Assembly (NCBI GenBank): GCA_003214355.1
Contig: QCLS01000001.1
Span: forward strand, 124,001 to 188,000
Direction: 5' to 3'
From: Prochlorococcus sp. AG-418-C09
GTDB taxonomy: Bacteria > Cyanobacteriota > Cyanobacteriia > PCC-6307 > Cyanobiaceae
Length of the DNA stretch: 64,000 nt
The notes under the pieces: generated by a model
What the model saw: the letters and a program-made list of their open reading frames with translations, nothing else
What the model was told of the DNA's origin: nothing
Databases searched by the model: none
Part shown: in pieces, positions 1 to 7,517 of the stretch
How the letters are laid out: each line of letters starts with the position of its first letter
Numbering within the stretch: position 1 is the first letter of the stretch
Position numbers and translations under genes: made by a program

Positions 1-22
1 ATTAGATCTTATGAAATTAATT

Positions 23-127
23 CTATTTTTTTTCTTTTAATGGATCGAATCTAATATCAAAAGTAACTACTATGCCAATACTTATAAGGAGTAAAGCAAT
101 CACAATTTGTGGAGAAGGTAACATCAT
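23..127 (-). CDS. Small single-pass membrane protein, 34 aa
   Basis: A 34-codon reading frame starts with a double ATG and ends at TAG. It has one hydrophobic helix at about residues 8-22 (QIVIALLLISIGIVV), then a charged tail ending KEKK. The ATG lies directly after the stop codon of the 43-aa frame upstream, so the two look like a translationally coupled pair. The family is not recognised. Its size resembles small photosystem or cytochrome b6f subunits, but no known subunit sequence matches. The coding assignment rests on frame, hydrophobicity and gene adjacency only. Confidence 0.5.
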   Translation of the reverse strand: MMLPSPQIVIALLLISIGIVVTFDIRFDPLKEKK

Positions 128-259
128 TTATCTATTCATTACATAAGCAAGAAAACCGGTAAGGGTTAGTAATTTGAATCCAATAAAAAAAGGTAAATAC
201 TTCCTAGATAGTTTTGCAACAGGTAATAATTTATTGAATGACTTGACTATTGTTTCCAT
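128..259 (-). CDS. Small membrane protein, 43 aa
   Basis: This 43-aa frame begins METIVKSFNKLL and ends VMNR. A basic N-terminal half is followed by a hydrophobic stretch at about residues 24-41 (FFIGFKLLTLTGFLAYV), which predicts a single inner or thylakoid membrane helix with a positively charged cytosolic face. Its TAA is immediately followed by the ATG of the 34-aa frame, so they probably share one mRNA. No family is recognised. The 178-nt gap upstream, up to the next gene, would have to hold the promoter. Confidence 0.5.
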   Translation of the reverse strand: METIVKSFNKLLPVAKLSRKYLPFFIGFKLLTLTGFLAYVMNR

Positions 260-437
260 TTTTTAATTGAAGTTATTGAATACTCTAACTAATTATTTTT
301 ATAAATTAGTCCTTACAGTTAATTTGTAAAATTATTACCTCAAAATCACAAGAGACTGAACTATTACTAAAAGAGATTCTAATTAAGAAATATAAACTCT
401 GTTAAATTTAATTTAATACTATTTTGGATTACCATAA

Positions 438-881
438 CTAATTACATTGGGCATTACCTAAACCTCCACCGATAACTGCACCTAAAGGCACTGTCCAACC
501 ATAAGCATCATGAGTTGACAAGGATGCTGCAATCGCACCTCCAATCAATCCGCCTAAGACTGTATTTCCAGTGCACCTTTGTACAGATTCATAATTAGAA
601 TTAGAAGTTATTGGTTCAGTCTCTAAATGATAATAATTTGAAACCGTGGTATTACCATTACAGGGGATAGAAACCCTCTCTTTATAAGAATGAACATACC
701 CAGGGGAATTGGAATTACCTGGAACATAATATTCACGATATTCATAACGGAAACATGTATTCTCTAATGCGTATCCTTCTTGCGACTCATATCCATCACG
801 ACTGGTTAGTTTCCCAAACCCCTCAGAAGCATTTAATGGTATTGAAACTAATAGGAAAATTGATGCAATAATAGTTTTCAT
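438..881 (-). CDS. Secreted glycine-zipper protein, 147 aa
   Basis: The N-terminus (MKTIIASIFLLVSIPLNA) is a typical Sec signal peptide with cleavage predicted after about residue 18. The mature part has a tyrosine- and asparagine-rich region with four cysteines, at about residues 43, 74, 103 and 146. The C-terminal part carries a glycine zipper (GGLIGGAIAA, then GAVIGGGLG), the pattern of glycine-zipper 2TM or 17-kDa surface-antigen-like outer-membrane proteins. The protein is therefore probably periplasmic or outer-membrane associated. Its biochemical role is unknown. The gene is monocistronic, with gaps of more than 170 nt on both sides. Confidence 0.72.
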   Translation of the reverse strand: MKTIIASIFLLVSIPLNASEGFGKLTSRDGYESQEGYALENTCFRYEYREYYVPGNSNSPGYVHSYKERVSIPCNGNTTVSNYYHLETEPITSNSNYESVQRCTGNTVLGGLIGGAIAASLSTHDAYGWTVPLGAVIGGGLGNAQCN

Positions 882-1153
882 TGAAATAAAATGTAGATTT
901 TTTCAATAACTCACACAGTCTAAGAATAAACAATTAGCCTTGAAATTCAAGTTAAGATATTATTGTTTGCTAATTGTCACATGCGACAGTTTGTAAATTT
1001 AATAGGAAATTCATAACTTGAAATTCGGAAGTCTAAACTGCAACTTTTTCTCGCAAAGCATTCGGTACCTAATACACTTTTAAGTAGGAAATTTAATGGA
1101 TAATAATATATTTAATACGATTTCAAAGAGTCTAATTACAAAGCCTTTTGTCC

Positions 1154-1444
1154 TTATCTAAAGCTTAGGTTATGTTGATGAATTAATTTCTTAAAATTCT
1201 CAACTCTTTTTTGTCTGTTTTTTAATGGTCTTGAGGAGTCAAGCACAGCTGCACAACATAATTGCCAACAAGATCTTTCATCTAGGTCTAATTTCTCGCA
1301 TATATTTTTTGGGGCTAAAGTCACTGTATTTAATTCTGCAATATGTTGAGTAGTTTCCCATAACTCTCCCTCAAGAAAGTCAAGTTCAATATTTGATAAT
1401 GATTCTGTAGCTAAGTAATCCTTAATTAGTTCAATTAATTCCAA
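1154..1444 (-). CDS. Hypothetical soluble protein, 96 aa
   Basis: The frame of 96 codons starts at TTG, and no ATG occurs in frame nearby. The product is soluble and mostly helical. It has an acidic N-terminal half (ELIELIKDYL, IELDFLEGELWE) and a basic C-terminus (RPLKNRQKRVENFKKL). Three cysteines sit in the middle, two of them adjacent (CWQLCC). I do not recognise the family. It stands alone, 126 nt downstream of the end of the hli operon on the same strand, so read-through from that operon is possible. Start choice is uncertain because TTG is the only candidate. Confidence 0.6.
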   Translation of the reverse strand: MELIELIKDYLATESLSNIELDFLEGELWETTQHIAELNTVTLAPKNICEKLDLDERSCWQLCCAAVLDSSRPLKNRQKRVENFKKLIHQHNLSFR

Positions 1445-1569
1445 AATTTTTTATTGAAGCAGAATAAGTTAAATGTTCTTTAAGTATTTAATATAGGTAT
1501 AGCAAGATATAAAAAAGCCAACATATTTTCCTTAAAGCAAGCTTAGGATGATTTATGTATAAAACAAAT

Positions 1570-1749
1570 TTATGCTGGCAATCTACAATCAAGTTCTATT
1601 ATTCCTTGATCCATTAAGCGACCAATTTTTAAAATTACTGCCATATCCAATCTTGAAAAGTCTGATTGATGATTTGTAATCCAATCTAAATCAGATAAAG
1701 TTATTACACCAATGATATTAACTTTGAGAAAGAGAATGCCTAAATTCAT
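1570..1749 (-). CDS. Conserved-looking 59-aa protein at end of hli operon
   Basis: This 59-codon frame starts MNLGILFLKVNIIGV and ends DCRLPA. The sequence reads like a compact domain with a motif of the form LDWIxxHQxxFSR, then LKIGRLMDQGxIxL. I believe this resembles a small cyanobacterial hypothetical family, although I cannot verify that without a search. It is the last member of a co-directional run that begins with four hli genes. It lies 4 nt after the 29-aa frame upstream, so it is probably co-transcribed. Function is unknown; the context suggests a role linked to light or stress response. Confidence 0.68.
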   Translation of the reverse strand: MNLGILFLKVNIIGVITLSDLDWITNHQSDFSRLDMAVILKIGRLMDQGIIELDCRLPA

Positions 1750-1753
1750 TTTT

Positions 1754-1843
1754 TTAGTTAGTTACTTTTTTTCCTTTAGATATCATCACGACTGGTACTA
1801 AAAGATATGTAAAGAAGGAAATCAAGAAAATGTCTATGTTCAT
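1754..1843 (-). CDS. Possible membrane microprotein, 29 aa
   Basis: A 29-codon frame begins MNIDIFLISFFTYLLVP and ends SKGKKVTN. It has one hydrophobic segment at about residues 4-20 and a basic tail, like a single-pass thylakoid microprotein. Its ATG lies one base beyond the stop codon of the upstream hli gene, and its stop is 4 nt before the 59-aa frame. Spacing this tight between two likely genes favours real translation. No family is recognised. Confidence 0.5.
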   Translation of the reverse strand: MNIDIFLISFFTYLLVPVVMISKGKKVTN

Positions 1844-1844
1844 T

Positions 1845-1973
1845 TTAAAAAATCCCAGGGATGATCCAGCCAAAAAGACCGTAGTTTACTACTAGTGCAA
1901 ATAAGCCCATCATTGCCATTCTTCCATTAGTTCTTTCAGCGTTTTGCCAATAATTAGAATTTGTTTTTTCCAT
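1845..1973 (-). CDS. hli: High-light-inducible protein (Hli), 42 aa
   Basis: This 42-aa protein carries the Hli/CAB-like chlorophyll-binding helix signature AERTNGRMAMMGL, in which the Glu and Asn side chains coordinate chlorophyll and Glu-Arg pairs stabilise helix dimers. It ends GWIIPGIF, a variant of the C-terminal motif shared by multicopy Prochlorococcus and cyanophage Hli proteins. Such proteins bind chlorophyll and carotenoid in the thylakoid membrane and quench excess excitation under high light or nutrient stress. It is the fourth hli of the cluster, 26 nt after the preceding one. Its length is normal for minimal Hli proteins. Confidence 0.9.
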   Translation of the reverse strand: MEKTNSNYWQNAERTNGRMAMMGLFALVVNYGLFGWIIPGIF

Positions 1974-1999
1974 TTTTAATTAATTTTTTGATGATCTTT

Positions 2000-2146
2000 T
2001 TAAACAAAGCCAGGTATAATCTGGCCTGTAGTTAGATAAGCACCAACTGCTGCTACAAGTCCGATCATTGCAAATCTGCCATTTAGAGTTTCTGCAACAA
2101 CCTTTTCTTTTTCGATTGTTTTTGTTTTTTTGTTTGTGTTTGTCAT
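2000..2146 (-). CDS. hli: High-light-inducible protein (Hli), 48 aa
   Basis: The product is MTNTNKKT... with a basic N-terminal tail, the signature ETLNGRFAMIGLVAAVGAYL and the C-terminus TTGQIIPGFV. These are the single chlorophyll-binding helix and the terminal motif typical of multicopy Hli proteins. The reading frame remains open upstream to position 2335, but that extension contains no Hli feature and runs into the gap below the preceding gene. The ATG at 2146 is therefore the better start. The 113-nt gap upstream could hold a secondary promoter. Predicted location is the thylakoid membrane; predicted role is photoprotection. Confidence 0.92.
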   Translation of the reverse strand: MTNTNKKTKTIEKEKVVAETLNGRFAMIGLVAAVGAYLTTGQIIPGFV

Positions 2147-2259
2147 TTGATTTTTGTTTGAATAAATTAAATTTAGTTTTGGAAATTGCTTTGTTAAGTA
2201 AGCAAAGATTAAATCAGTCAGAAATATTATGGAAATTCCAAAGACTGCTAACAGACTCT

Positions 2260-2469
2260 TTAAAAAATTCCGGGAATAATCTGGCCTGTTGTTGTATAAG
2301 CGCCTAATAGTGCTACAAAGCCAATCATCGCCCAACGACCGTTAACTTTCTCTGCGTTTTGAGGATATCCATCATATGAGACTGATTCATCTATATATGG
2401 ACGAGTCTCTGATGGGAACATGTTCTGTCTTCCTCCAGACTCAGTTGTTGTGTATGAAGAATTGGACAT
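2260..2469 (-). CDS. hli: High-light-inducible protein (Hli), 69 aa
   Basis: This is the longest Hli of the cluster at 69 aa. A soluble N-terminal half (MSNSSYTTTESGG, with SETRPYIDES) precedes the chlorophyll-binding helix AEKVNGRWAMIGFVALLGAY and the terminal TTGQIIPGIF motif. Its ATG shares one base with the stop of the 35-aa hli gene upstream (TAATG), which implies translational coupling. The frame is open further upstream, but that part lies inside the preceding gene in another frame and is rejected. The product should be a thylakoid single-helix pigment-binding protein. Confidence 0.92.
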   Translation of the reverse strand: MSNSSYTTTESGGRQNMFPSETRPYIDESVSYDGYPQNAEKVNGRWAMIGFVALLGAYTTTGQIIPGIF

Positions 2470-2576
2470 TAAAACCAACCAGGAATAATTTGACCAGTTG
2501 TTACGTATGCGCCAACGGCTGCAACGAAACCAAGCATTGCTGCCCATCCGTTAAATCTTTCTGCTTCAGGTGTCAT
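2469..2576 (-). CDS. hli: High-light-inducible protein (Hli), 35 aa
   Basis: This minimal Hli has 35 aa. The helix signature AERFNGWAAMLGFVAAVGAY starts only five residues after the initiator, and the protein ends TTGQIIPGWF. The usual Arg after Asn-Gly is replaced by Trp (NGWAAM rather than NGRxAM), so the inter-helix Glu-Arg salt bridge expected in this family would be lost or changed. It is the first gene of the cluster, about 25 nt downstream of a good predicted promoter, and its stop overlaps the next ATG by one base. Confidence 0.9.
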   Translation of the reverse strand: MTPEAERFNGWAAMLGFVAAVGAYVTTGQIIPGWF

Positions 2577-2602
2577 AATTTAAAAGAATAATTATGTAAC
2601 AA

Positions 2603-2631
2603 AATATAACACAAGTATTAATAAATGTAAA
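2603..2631 (-). promoter_or_regulatory. Predicted sigma70-type promoter of the hli operon
   Basis: Reading the minus strand, a -35 box TTTACA (2631-2626) is followed by exactly 17 nt and then a -10 box TATATT (2608-2603). Transcription would start about 25 nt before the ATG at 2576, giving a very short leader. The spacing and near-consensus boxes support a strong, directly sigma-controlled promoter. Light or stress regulators cannot be read from the sequence. Confidence 0.6.
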
Positions 2632-2782
2632 GGAAATTGTCTGAATATCTGCATCAATGGGTATTCATGCACATTTCTGTTACATTTATGTATAGATAGT
2701 AGTTAATCATGATTGCAAATAAATTAATAATAAAGTAGCGATTGATAGATAAATAAGAAGTCAAAAGAACACCTTTTTTTTC

Positions 2783-2872
2783 ATGAGCAGAAAATGTTTA
2801 TATGCAATCTTTACAAATCCAGAAACCAAACCAACTGTTGAAGCATCTGGTGAAATTTACTCAGTACGATAA
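2783..2872 (+). CDS. Possible 29-aa peptide
   Basis: A 29-codon frame, MSRKCLYAIFTNPETK to GEIYSVR, lies on the plus strand, divergent from the hli operon. It is polar with no membrane segment. The family is not recognised. It could be a real microprotein or the remnant of a longer gene, because the sequence stops abruptly in what looks like a beta-strand. Support comes only from the open frame and an upstream T-rich tract. Confidence 0.35.
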   Translation: MSRKCLYAIFTNPETKPTVEASGEIYSVR

Positions 2873-2977
2873 TTAATTCGGTGGATTTCTGTATAATTTT
2901 GAAACCCTCACTCCTTAGATCGCCATACTTGATTCACTTGACAGCTGATATAAATTAGAGAGATAGAACCTTTTTTT

Positions 2978-3238
2978 ATGGCAATTAAATTTTACCAATG
3001 GTGGAAGAATCATAGGAGATTAGTAACTATTGGTTTATTCCTATTCATTTTTGCTTTTTATCTTAAAACCCCTTTTGAGAAGGAAGCAAAAGTAAAGGAT
3101 ACCTGCGCGAAACTAAATACAAGCTATCAAATCACAGGTGATGAAGCAATGAAGCAGCTTAATCTAAAGGAAATAAAAGATTTTGATAATCGCGAGCTAG
3201 CTAACTATTATTGCGAGAGATATTTAGGTATTAAATAA
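2978..3238 (+). CDS. Hypothetical membrane-anchored protein, 86 aa
   Basis: The 86-aa product begins with a basic cytosolic tail (MAIKFYQWWKNHRR), followed by one hydrophobic helix at about residues 15-29. A soluble domain follows with two cysteines (DTCAKLN and NYYCERYLG). The topology would place the C-terminal domain outside the cytosol, where the cysteines could form a disulfide. A perfect TTGACA-like hexamer lies about 40 nt upstream, but the -10 is not clear. No family is recognised. The gene is followed 70 nt later by a co-directional DUF1330-like gene. Confidence 0.65.
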   Translation: MAIKFYQWWKNHRRLVTIGLFLFIFAFYLKTPFEKEAKVKDTCAKLNTSYQITGDEAMKQLNLKEIKDFDNRELANYYCERYLGIK

Positions 3239-3308
3239 CAAACAATAAATCTTTAATTAATTAAATCTTTATTACATGTTAAAGTCCTAAAAATTTATTT
3301 TTTATTTA

Positions 3309-3605
3309 ATGTCTAAAGGATTTTGGCTCGTTTCTACCACAGTTACAAATCCAGCTTTTGCTGAATATGTTGATGCATTTCAATCTTGGATAAACTCAGT
3401 AGGTGGATCTGTATTCGCAAAAGATATAGATGGTCAAACTGTGGAAGGAAATGGTGGAAAATTATCAGTAATTATTGAGTTTCCATCAAAGCAAGCTGCT
3501 ATTGATGCTTACAACAGTTCTGAATATCAGGAACTAAGCAAGTTACGCTGGGCTAACTCAACCAATACAAATATCATAATCATGGATGGTGGGGTAACTC
3601 ATTAA
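3309..3605 (+). CDS. DUF1330-family protein, 98 aa
   Basis: This 98-aa protein matches the DUF1330 dimeric alpha-beta barrel pattern. It has the N-terminal strand FWLVSTTVTNPAFAEYVDAF, the central GGSVFAKD and the strand IIEFPSKQAAIDAYNSSEYQEL, followed by a final strand IIIMDG. DUF1330 proteins are small ferredoxin-like folds of unknown function, and some are reported as stress responsive. It is probably cytosolic, and length is normal for the family. It is read in the same direction as the membrane-anchored gene before it. Function beyond the fold is not known. Confidence 0.82.
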   Translation: MSKGFWLVSTTVTNPAFAEYVDAFQSWINSVGGSVFAKDIDGQTVEGNGGKLSVIIEFPSKQAAIDAYNSSEYQELSKLRWANSTNTNIIIMDGGVTH

Positions 3606-3657
3606 CTAAATAAGATTGACAGTCCATCTAAACTAAGTAGCAACTAGCTCTTTTTTT

Positions 3658-3798
3658 ATGAATACTTTAATAGTTTCAACTTTTGATTGTTCTTTTGAAT
3701 GTTTTGATATTGCTCATTTAGAGAAGGTTTTAAACGGTAAAGGTAGAGTGATTCTCTATGAAAATATAGACTCGGCTGGTAAATGGTTTTATAGATAA
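3658..3798 (+). CDS. Hypothetical small protein, 46 aa
   Basis: The 46-codon frame encodes MNTLIVSTFDCSFECFDIAH... and ends GKWFYR. It has two cysteines five residues apart and an otherwise balanced, soluble composition (HLEKVLNGKGRVILYENIDS). It sits 52 nt after the DUF1330 gene on the same strand, next to a T-rich tract. I do not recognise a family. The codon choice looks like the neighbours, so expression is plausible. Confidence 0.45.
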   Translation: MNTLIVSTFDCSFECFDIAHLEKVLNGKGRVILYENIDSAGKWFYR

Positions 3799-3855
3799 TT
3801 AAAAGAAGGCAATTCGAATAAGCATAGCCTATTGTTTTTTGAATCTAGATATTGT

Positions 3856-5061
3856 TTAGATAGAAGCTCGTTTCAGTAAATATCCCCCACCAAGTAAGGA
3901 TATTAATACTGGCAGCCAAGCTGATAAGAAAGGAGTAATTACTCCCTTAACCCCTAAAGAACTTGAAAAAAAGGATAAAATGTAATAAACAAGTATTAAT
4001 ATTACGCTTAATCCAAAACCTTGACTTCTAGAAGATCTAAGATTCTGCTTGGAACCTAAACTGCTTCCTATTAGTCCAAAAACGATACAAGCACATGGTA
4101 AAGTAAATTTTTCTTGTATTCTAACTTGCATTTTTCGAGCCTCTTTAACATTTCCAGACTGTTCATAAAGTCTTTTGGCTGCGATTGCTTGAGCAAGTGT
4201 CATATCATTAGCATCTTTTGGTATTTCGGATACCCTAAGTGGGCCATCACCTAAAGGATAAAAATATTTTTCAAAATCTATTATGGTGTTTTCTTCTCCA
4301 TACGAAAAATTAATAATATTTCCATTGTTAAAAATCCAACCAGATTTTTCTTCATCAAATATTGCTTCTTGCGCAGAAATAACTTGTTTATGACCAACTC
4401 TTGAAAAATCAATAACAGTAACATCGCTCATGATCTTATTTTGGACAATCCTAGAAAAAAATATTTGGTTTAAAAAAGTATTCTTTTCCGTAGTTACATT
4501 AGTTTCAGGATCAGTATATGAGCCGTAACCGGCAAAAAATATATCATGACCAGTCTCTATAACCGTTGCTTTCCCTAGCCCTTCTCGTAAAGCGATTTCA
4601 GAATATTTGTTACTGTATGGAACTAAATTATTATTAAAAAAGAAAGTTAAACCTGTCATAAATACAGATAAAATCAACGCTGGTAAAATAAATCTTGATG
4701 TTTTGACTCCCAAACTTCTTAATGCCAGCAATTCTGAATTAGAAGATAATTTACCATAGGCTAATAAGGTAGAGAGTAAAACTGACATTGGAAATGAAAG
4801 GACCAAAAAGCTTGGTAATTTCAGAAATAAAACTTTTATAGCCAAAAAAAATGGAAGACCAAATTCAACAATCTTTCTCACGAGATCAAACATTACTCCA
4901 ACAGAAAGAGAAACAACCGTAAAGGCAGAAATAGCAAAAATCAGTGGTGGTATCAGTTGACCTATCAACCACCTATCAATTAAAGGTATATTTCTAATTA
5001 ATTTAAGAGGATATTGTATTAAAGAATTATTGATACTCTTAATCTGAAATCCATTTATCAT
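3856..5061 (-). CDS. LptF/LptG-family permease (YjgP/YjgQ), 401 aa
   Basis: The protein has the LptF/LptG layout. Three N-terminal membrane helices at about residues 30-120 are followed by a large periplasmic beta domain at about 130-300 (with VTVIDFSRVGHKQVISAQEA), then three C-terminal helices at about 315-398. In Gram-negative bacteria these permeases work with LptB ATPases to pull lipopolysaccharide from the inner membrane. In a marine cyanobacterium the substrate may be a modified lipid A or another glycolipid. No second permease or ATPase gene is adjacent. The next gene diverges, with a 50-nt shared promoter region. Confidence 0.85.
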   Translation of the reverse strand: MINGFQIKSINNSLIQYPLKLIRNIPLIDRWLIGQLIPPLIFAISAFTVVSLSVGVMFDLVRKIVEFGLPFFLAIKVLFLKLPSFLVLSFPMSVLLSTLLAYGKLSSNSELLALRSLGVKTSRFILPALILSVFMTGLTFFFNNNLVPYSNKYSEIALREGLGKATVIETGHDIFFAGYGSYTDPETNVTTEKNTFLNQIFFSRIVQNKIMSDVTVIDFSRVGHKQVISAQEAIFDEEKSGWIFNNGNIINFSYGEENTIIDFEKYFYPLGDGPLRVSEIPKDANDMTLAQAIAAKRLYEQSGNVKEARKMQVRIQEKFTLPCACIVFGLIGSSLGSKQNLRSSRSQGFGLSVILILVYYILSFFSSSLGVKGVITPFLSAWLPVLISLLGGGYLLKRASI

Positions 5062-5111
5062 TATTCTTAAGATATAAATAATTTACAAAAAATTAACAAA
5101 ATAATCCTAGT

Positions 5112-6401
5112 ATGAATAGATCAATAAAACAATCATTGGGCTTTAACCTCAACAAATTAAATATCTCAAAAGAGAATCTTTTTATTATTTTAATAATATT
5201 TGGTATACCTTTAAATTTATATAAAAATAGGTTTTATGATAATAGTTGGACAGTTGGAGAATGGTTAATATCTTATTCAGGAGGATTTGTCAGGAGAGGT
5301 TTACCAGGAACAATTATTCATAAAATTGCGAGCCAATTTTTGATATCACCAATTATATTAACTTGGGTTATTAGTGTTTTATCTATCTTATCCTTAGCAG
5401 GTTTAATTTTATATTCTTGTAAAAATTGTTTTGATAAATCTTTTTTATTATCCCATCTAATAATCTTAGCTCCAATATCTGAGGATTATCTCGTTAGAAA
5501 AGATTCTTTCTTAGTTTTAATTTATGGGATGAATCTATTATTAATTAGACAACTTTACTTTAGAAGAATTAATATATATACATGCCTTACTTGTGTTAAT
5601 TTCCTCTCAATACTTGCAATATTGTCACATGAAAGCTTTGGTATATGGGCTTTGCCAAGCTTAATACTTATTATTTATATTAACCAAATATCTAGCAAGG
5701 AAAATATATATTGGTCTTACAAATCATTTCTAAAAACATTGTTAATGATGAGCCCTTCATTTGTAGCTTTTATTTTATGTTGGCTTTATAAGGGAAACCT
5801 CAACCAAGCAATCAGTATTCATGAAGGATGGCAAGAGCTTAAAGACATTCTTCCAAGCCAAGGAGCATTAGAAGCTCTTACCCCCGATGGAGCAATAGGT
5901 GCAATAGGATGGGGTACTGCTCAAGTTTATACAAGTTCATTATTTTCTCAGTTTAATCTTTTAATTTTCTGGCATCCAGGTATGTGGCTGCTAACTATTT
6001 TTATAGTTATGCGCCTATTCATTGGCAAAACAAAACCTAAATTTCAAAAAGCTAAAAGATTAACTATTTGCCTTCAATTAATTGCATTCTTACCAATGTT
6101 TTTATTCGTTGATATTGGAAGATGGATATTCATGTGGTTGGCATCATCAGCTTTATTATTTGGGTTCATGATGAATGTATCAGATATTGATGTAATTTTA
6201 AAAACCAATCTAAGATTAAAAGGTTCACAAATCTTACCTAAACTAATCCCTGGATTTATCTCCTCAAGAAATTATAATTTGACTTTATTATTAATTGGCC
6301 TCCCTCATTGCTGTTGGTCAGTTGGCAGATATATAGTCTCAAATCCAATAGGTTTTGCTTTCAAGAATGTAATATTTTACTTCAAACTTTTATTCCTTTA
6401 A
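5112..6401 (+). CDS. Polytopic membrane protein, possible GT-C-like, 429 aa
   Basis: The 429-aa product has about nine to ten predicted membrane helices separated by short loops. An early loop holds a Gly/Arg-rich motif, SGGFVRRGLPG at about residue 56-66, and an acidic residue pair follows in SEDYLVRKDS. This resembles the architecture of membrane glycosyltransferases that use lipid-linked sugars, but no diagnostic signature is certain. Its 3' end overlaps the convergent GT2-GtrA gene by 4 nt (TTAA read as TAA on both strands). The neighbour supports a role in envelope glycan synthesis. The exact family is unknown. Confidence 0.62.
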   Translation: MNRSIKQSLGFNLNKLNISKENLFIILIIFGIPLNLYKNRFYDNSWTVGEWLISYSGGFVRRGLPGTIIHKIASQFLISPIILTWVISVLSILSLAGLILYSCKNCFDKSFLLSHLIILAPISEDYLVRKDSFLVLIYGMNLLLIRQLYFRRINIYTCLTCVNFLSILAILSHESFGIWALPSLILIIYINQISSKENIYWSYKSFLKTLLMMSPSFVAFILCWLYKGNLNQAISIHEGWQELKDILPSQGALEALTPDGAIGAIGWGTAQVYTSSLFSQFNLLIFWHPGMWLLTIFIVMRLFIGKTKPKFQKAKRLTICLQLIAFLPMFLFVDIGRWIFMWLASSALLFGFMMNVSDIDVILKTNLRLKGSQILPKLIPGFISSRNYNLTLLLIGLPHCCWSVGRYIVSNPIGFAFKNVIFYFKLLFL

Positions 6402-7507
6402 TTATTCCAAACGACTTTTGAAGATGCTGCATAATTCCAAATAAATACAACAATAATTCCCGCTAATTGTGATAAGAATGTATTCGCAGAGAATTGATTA
6501 TAAAATAACGAAGCAATGCCAACATTTGCAATAATTGGTAAAGATGAAACAATTAAAAACTTCATTAAACCAATATAAAATTTGAGACCCTTTAATTTAT
6601 TTGATCTAAAAGTAAGTGCATTATTTATAATGAAATTTGAGGTGGCAGCAAAAATAACTCCAATAGGGAGTAATGTCTCAAACTCAAGTGCCGTTAAAGC
6701 TAAAAGACAATAAATAGTTGTCATCTGTACAATTACTCCAAAGGAACCAACTAAAGCAAAACTTACAGCCCTTCTTGGCATTAATCTTTGTGAAAAAGTA
6801 TGGATTAAAGATATAAGAAAGTCCCAAACTACAGCCAAATCAAGCTTCGAACTACCAAATTTTCTCTCTTTAAAAAATAGGGGTATTTCCATAATCTTTA
6901 ATTTGCCTTTACTTAAAGAAAGCAACTCATAAAGAAATTTGAACCCATTAACATCAATTTGCTTTATAAATTCTATAGATGCGTCCCTTTTAAGCAAAAT
7001 AAATCCACTCATAAAATCCGTTAAATCTTTATAAGAGTTGTTTAAACTAACACGAGCCAAATAATTAGCTATGGATGATCCACTTTTTCTTTTACTAGTT
7101 AAACCCTTAATTATAGATTTATTGAGAAAGCGACTACCAATAACTATGTCTAAACTATCATTTCTGAGTTTTTCAATCGCAGTTAACAAAGTTGTTGGCT
7201 CATGCTGACCATCAGCATCTAAAACAGCTATTAAATCTCCAGAAGCGCACAAGATCCCCTCTTTAATAGCACTAGCCAAACCAGATCTACCAAATCTACT
7301 TATTAGACGAATTCGTCTATCTACTTTTGAATATTCTCTAACTAAAGATGCTGTTCCATCATGAGAATCGTCATCAACAATTATTATTTCCTTTTCATAT
7401 TCCATCTCTAGTTGAAATAATTGATTTACCAATTTAATAATATTTTCATGCTCATTAAAAGTTGGAATTATTATTGAGAGAATTTTTATTGTATTCCCTA
7501 AACTCAT
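6398..7507 (-). CDS. GT2 glycosyltransferase (DPM1-like) fused to GtrA domain
   Basis: The N-terminal ~235 residues form a GT2 domain like dolichol- or polyprenyl-phosphate mannose synthase: SIIIPTFNEHENI, IIVDDDSHDGTAS and the catalytic VLDADGQHEP. Residues about 240-365 form a GtrA-type domain with four membrane helices (VSFALVGSFGVIVQM and following). Such fusions move a sugar from a nucleotide donor to a polyprenyl phosphate and help flip it to the far side of the membrane. The adjacent polytopic membrane protein on the other strand could use the product. The length of 369 aa matches known fusions. Confidence 0.88.
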   Translation of the reverse strand: MSLGNTIKILSIIIPTFNEHENIIKLVNQLFQLEMEYEKEIIIVDDDSHDGTASLVREYSKVDRRIRLISRFGRSGLASAIKEGILCASGDLIAVLDADGQHEPTTLLTAIEKLRNDSLDIVIGSRFLNKSIIKGLTSKRKSGSSIANYLARVSLNNSYKDLTDFMSGFILLKRDASIEFIKQIDVNGFKFLYELLSLSKGKLKIMEIPLFFKERKFGSSKLDLAVVWDFLISLIHTFSQRLMPRRAVSFALVGSFGVIVQMTTIYCLLALTALEFETLLPIGVIFAATSNFIINNALTFRSNKLKGLKFYIGLMKFLIVSSLPIIANVGIASLFYNQFSANTFLSQLAGIIVVFIWNYAASSKVVWNN

Positions 7508-7517
7508 TTAATCAAAG

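Noticed and set aside
2147-2335. N-terminal extension of the 48-aa hli gene and similar extension of the 69-aa gene (2470-2547)
   Set aside because: The extra residues have no Hli feature, lie in a gap or inside the neighbouring gene in another frame, and the downstream ATG gives a normal Hli.
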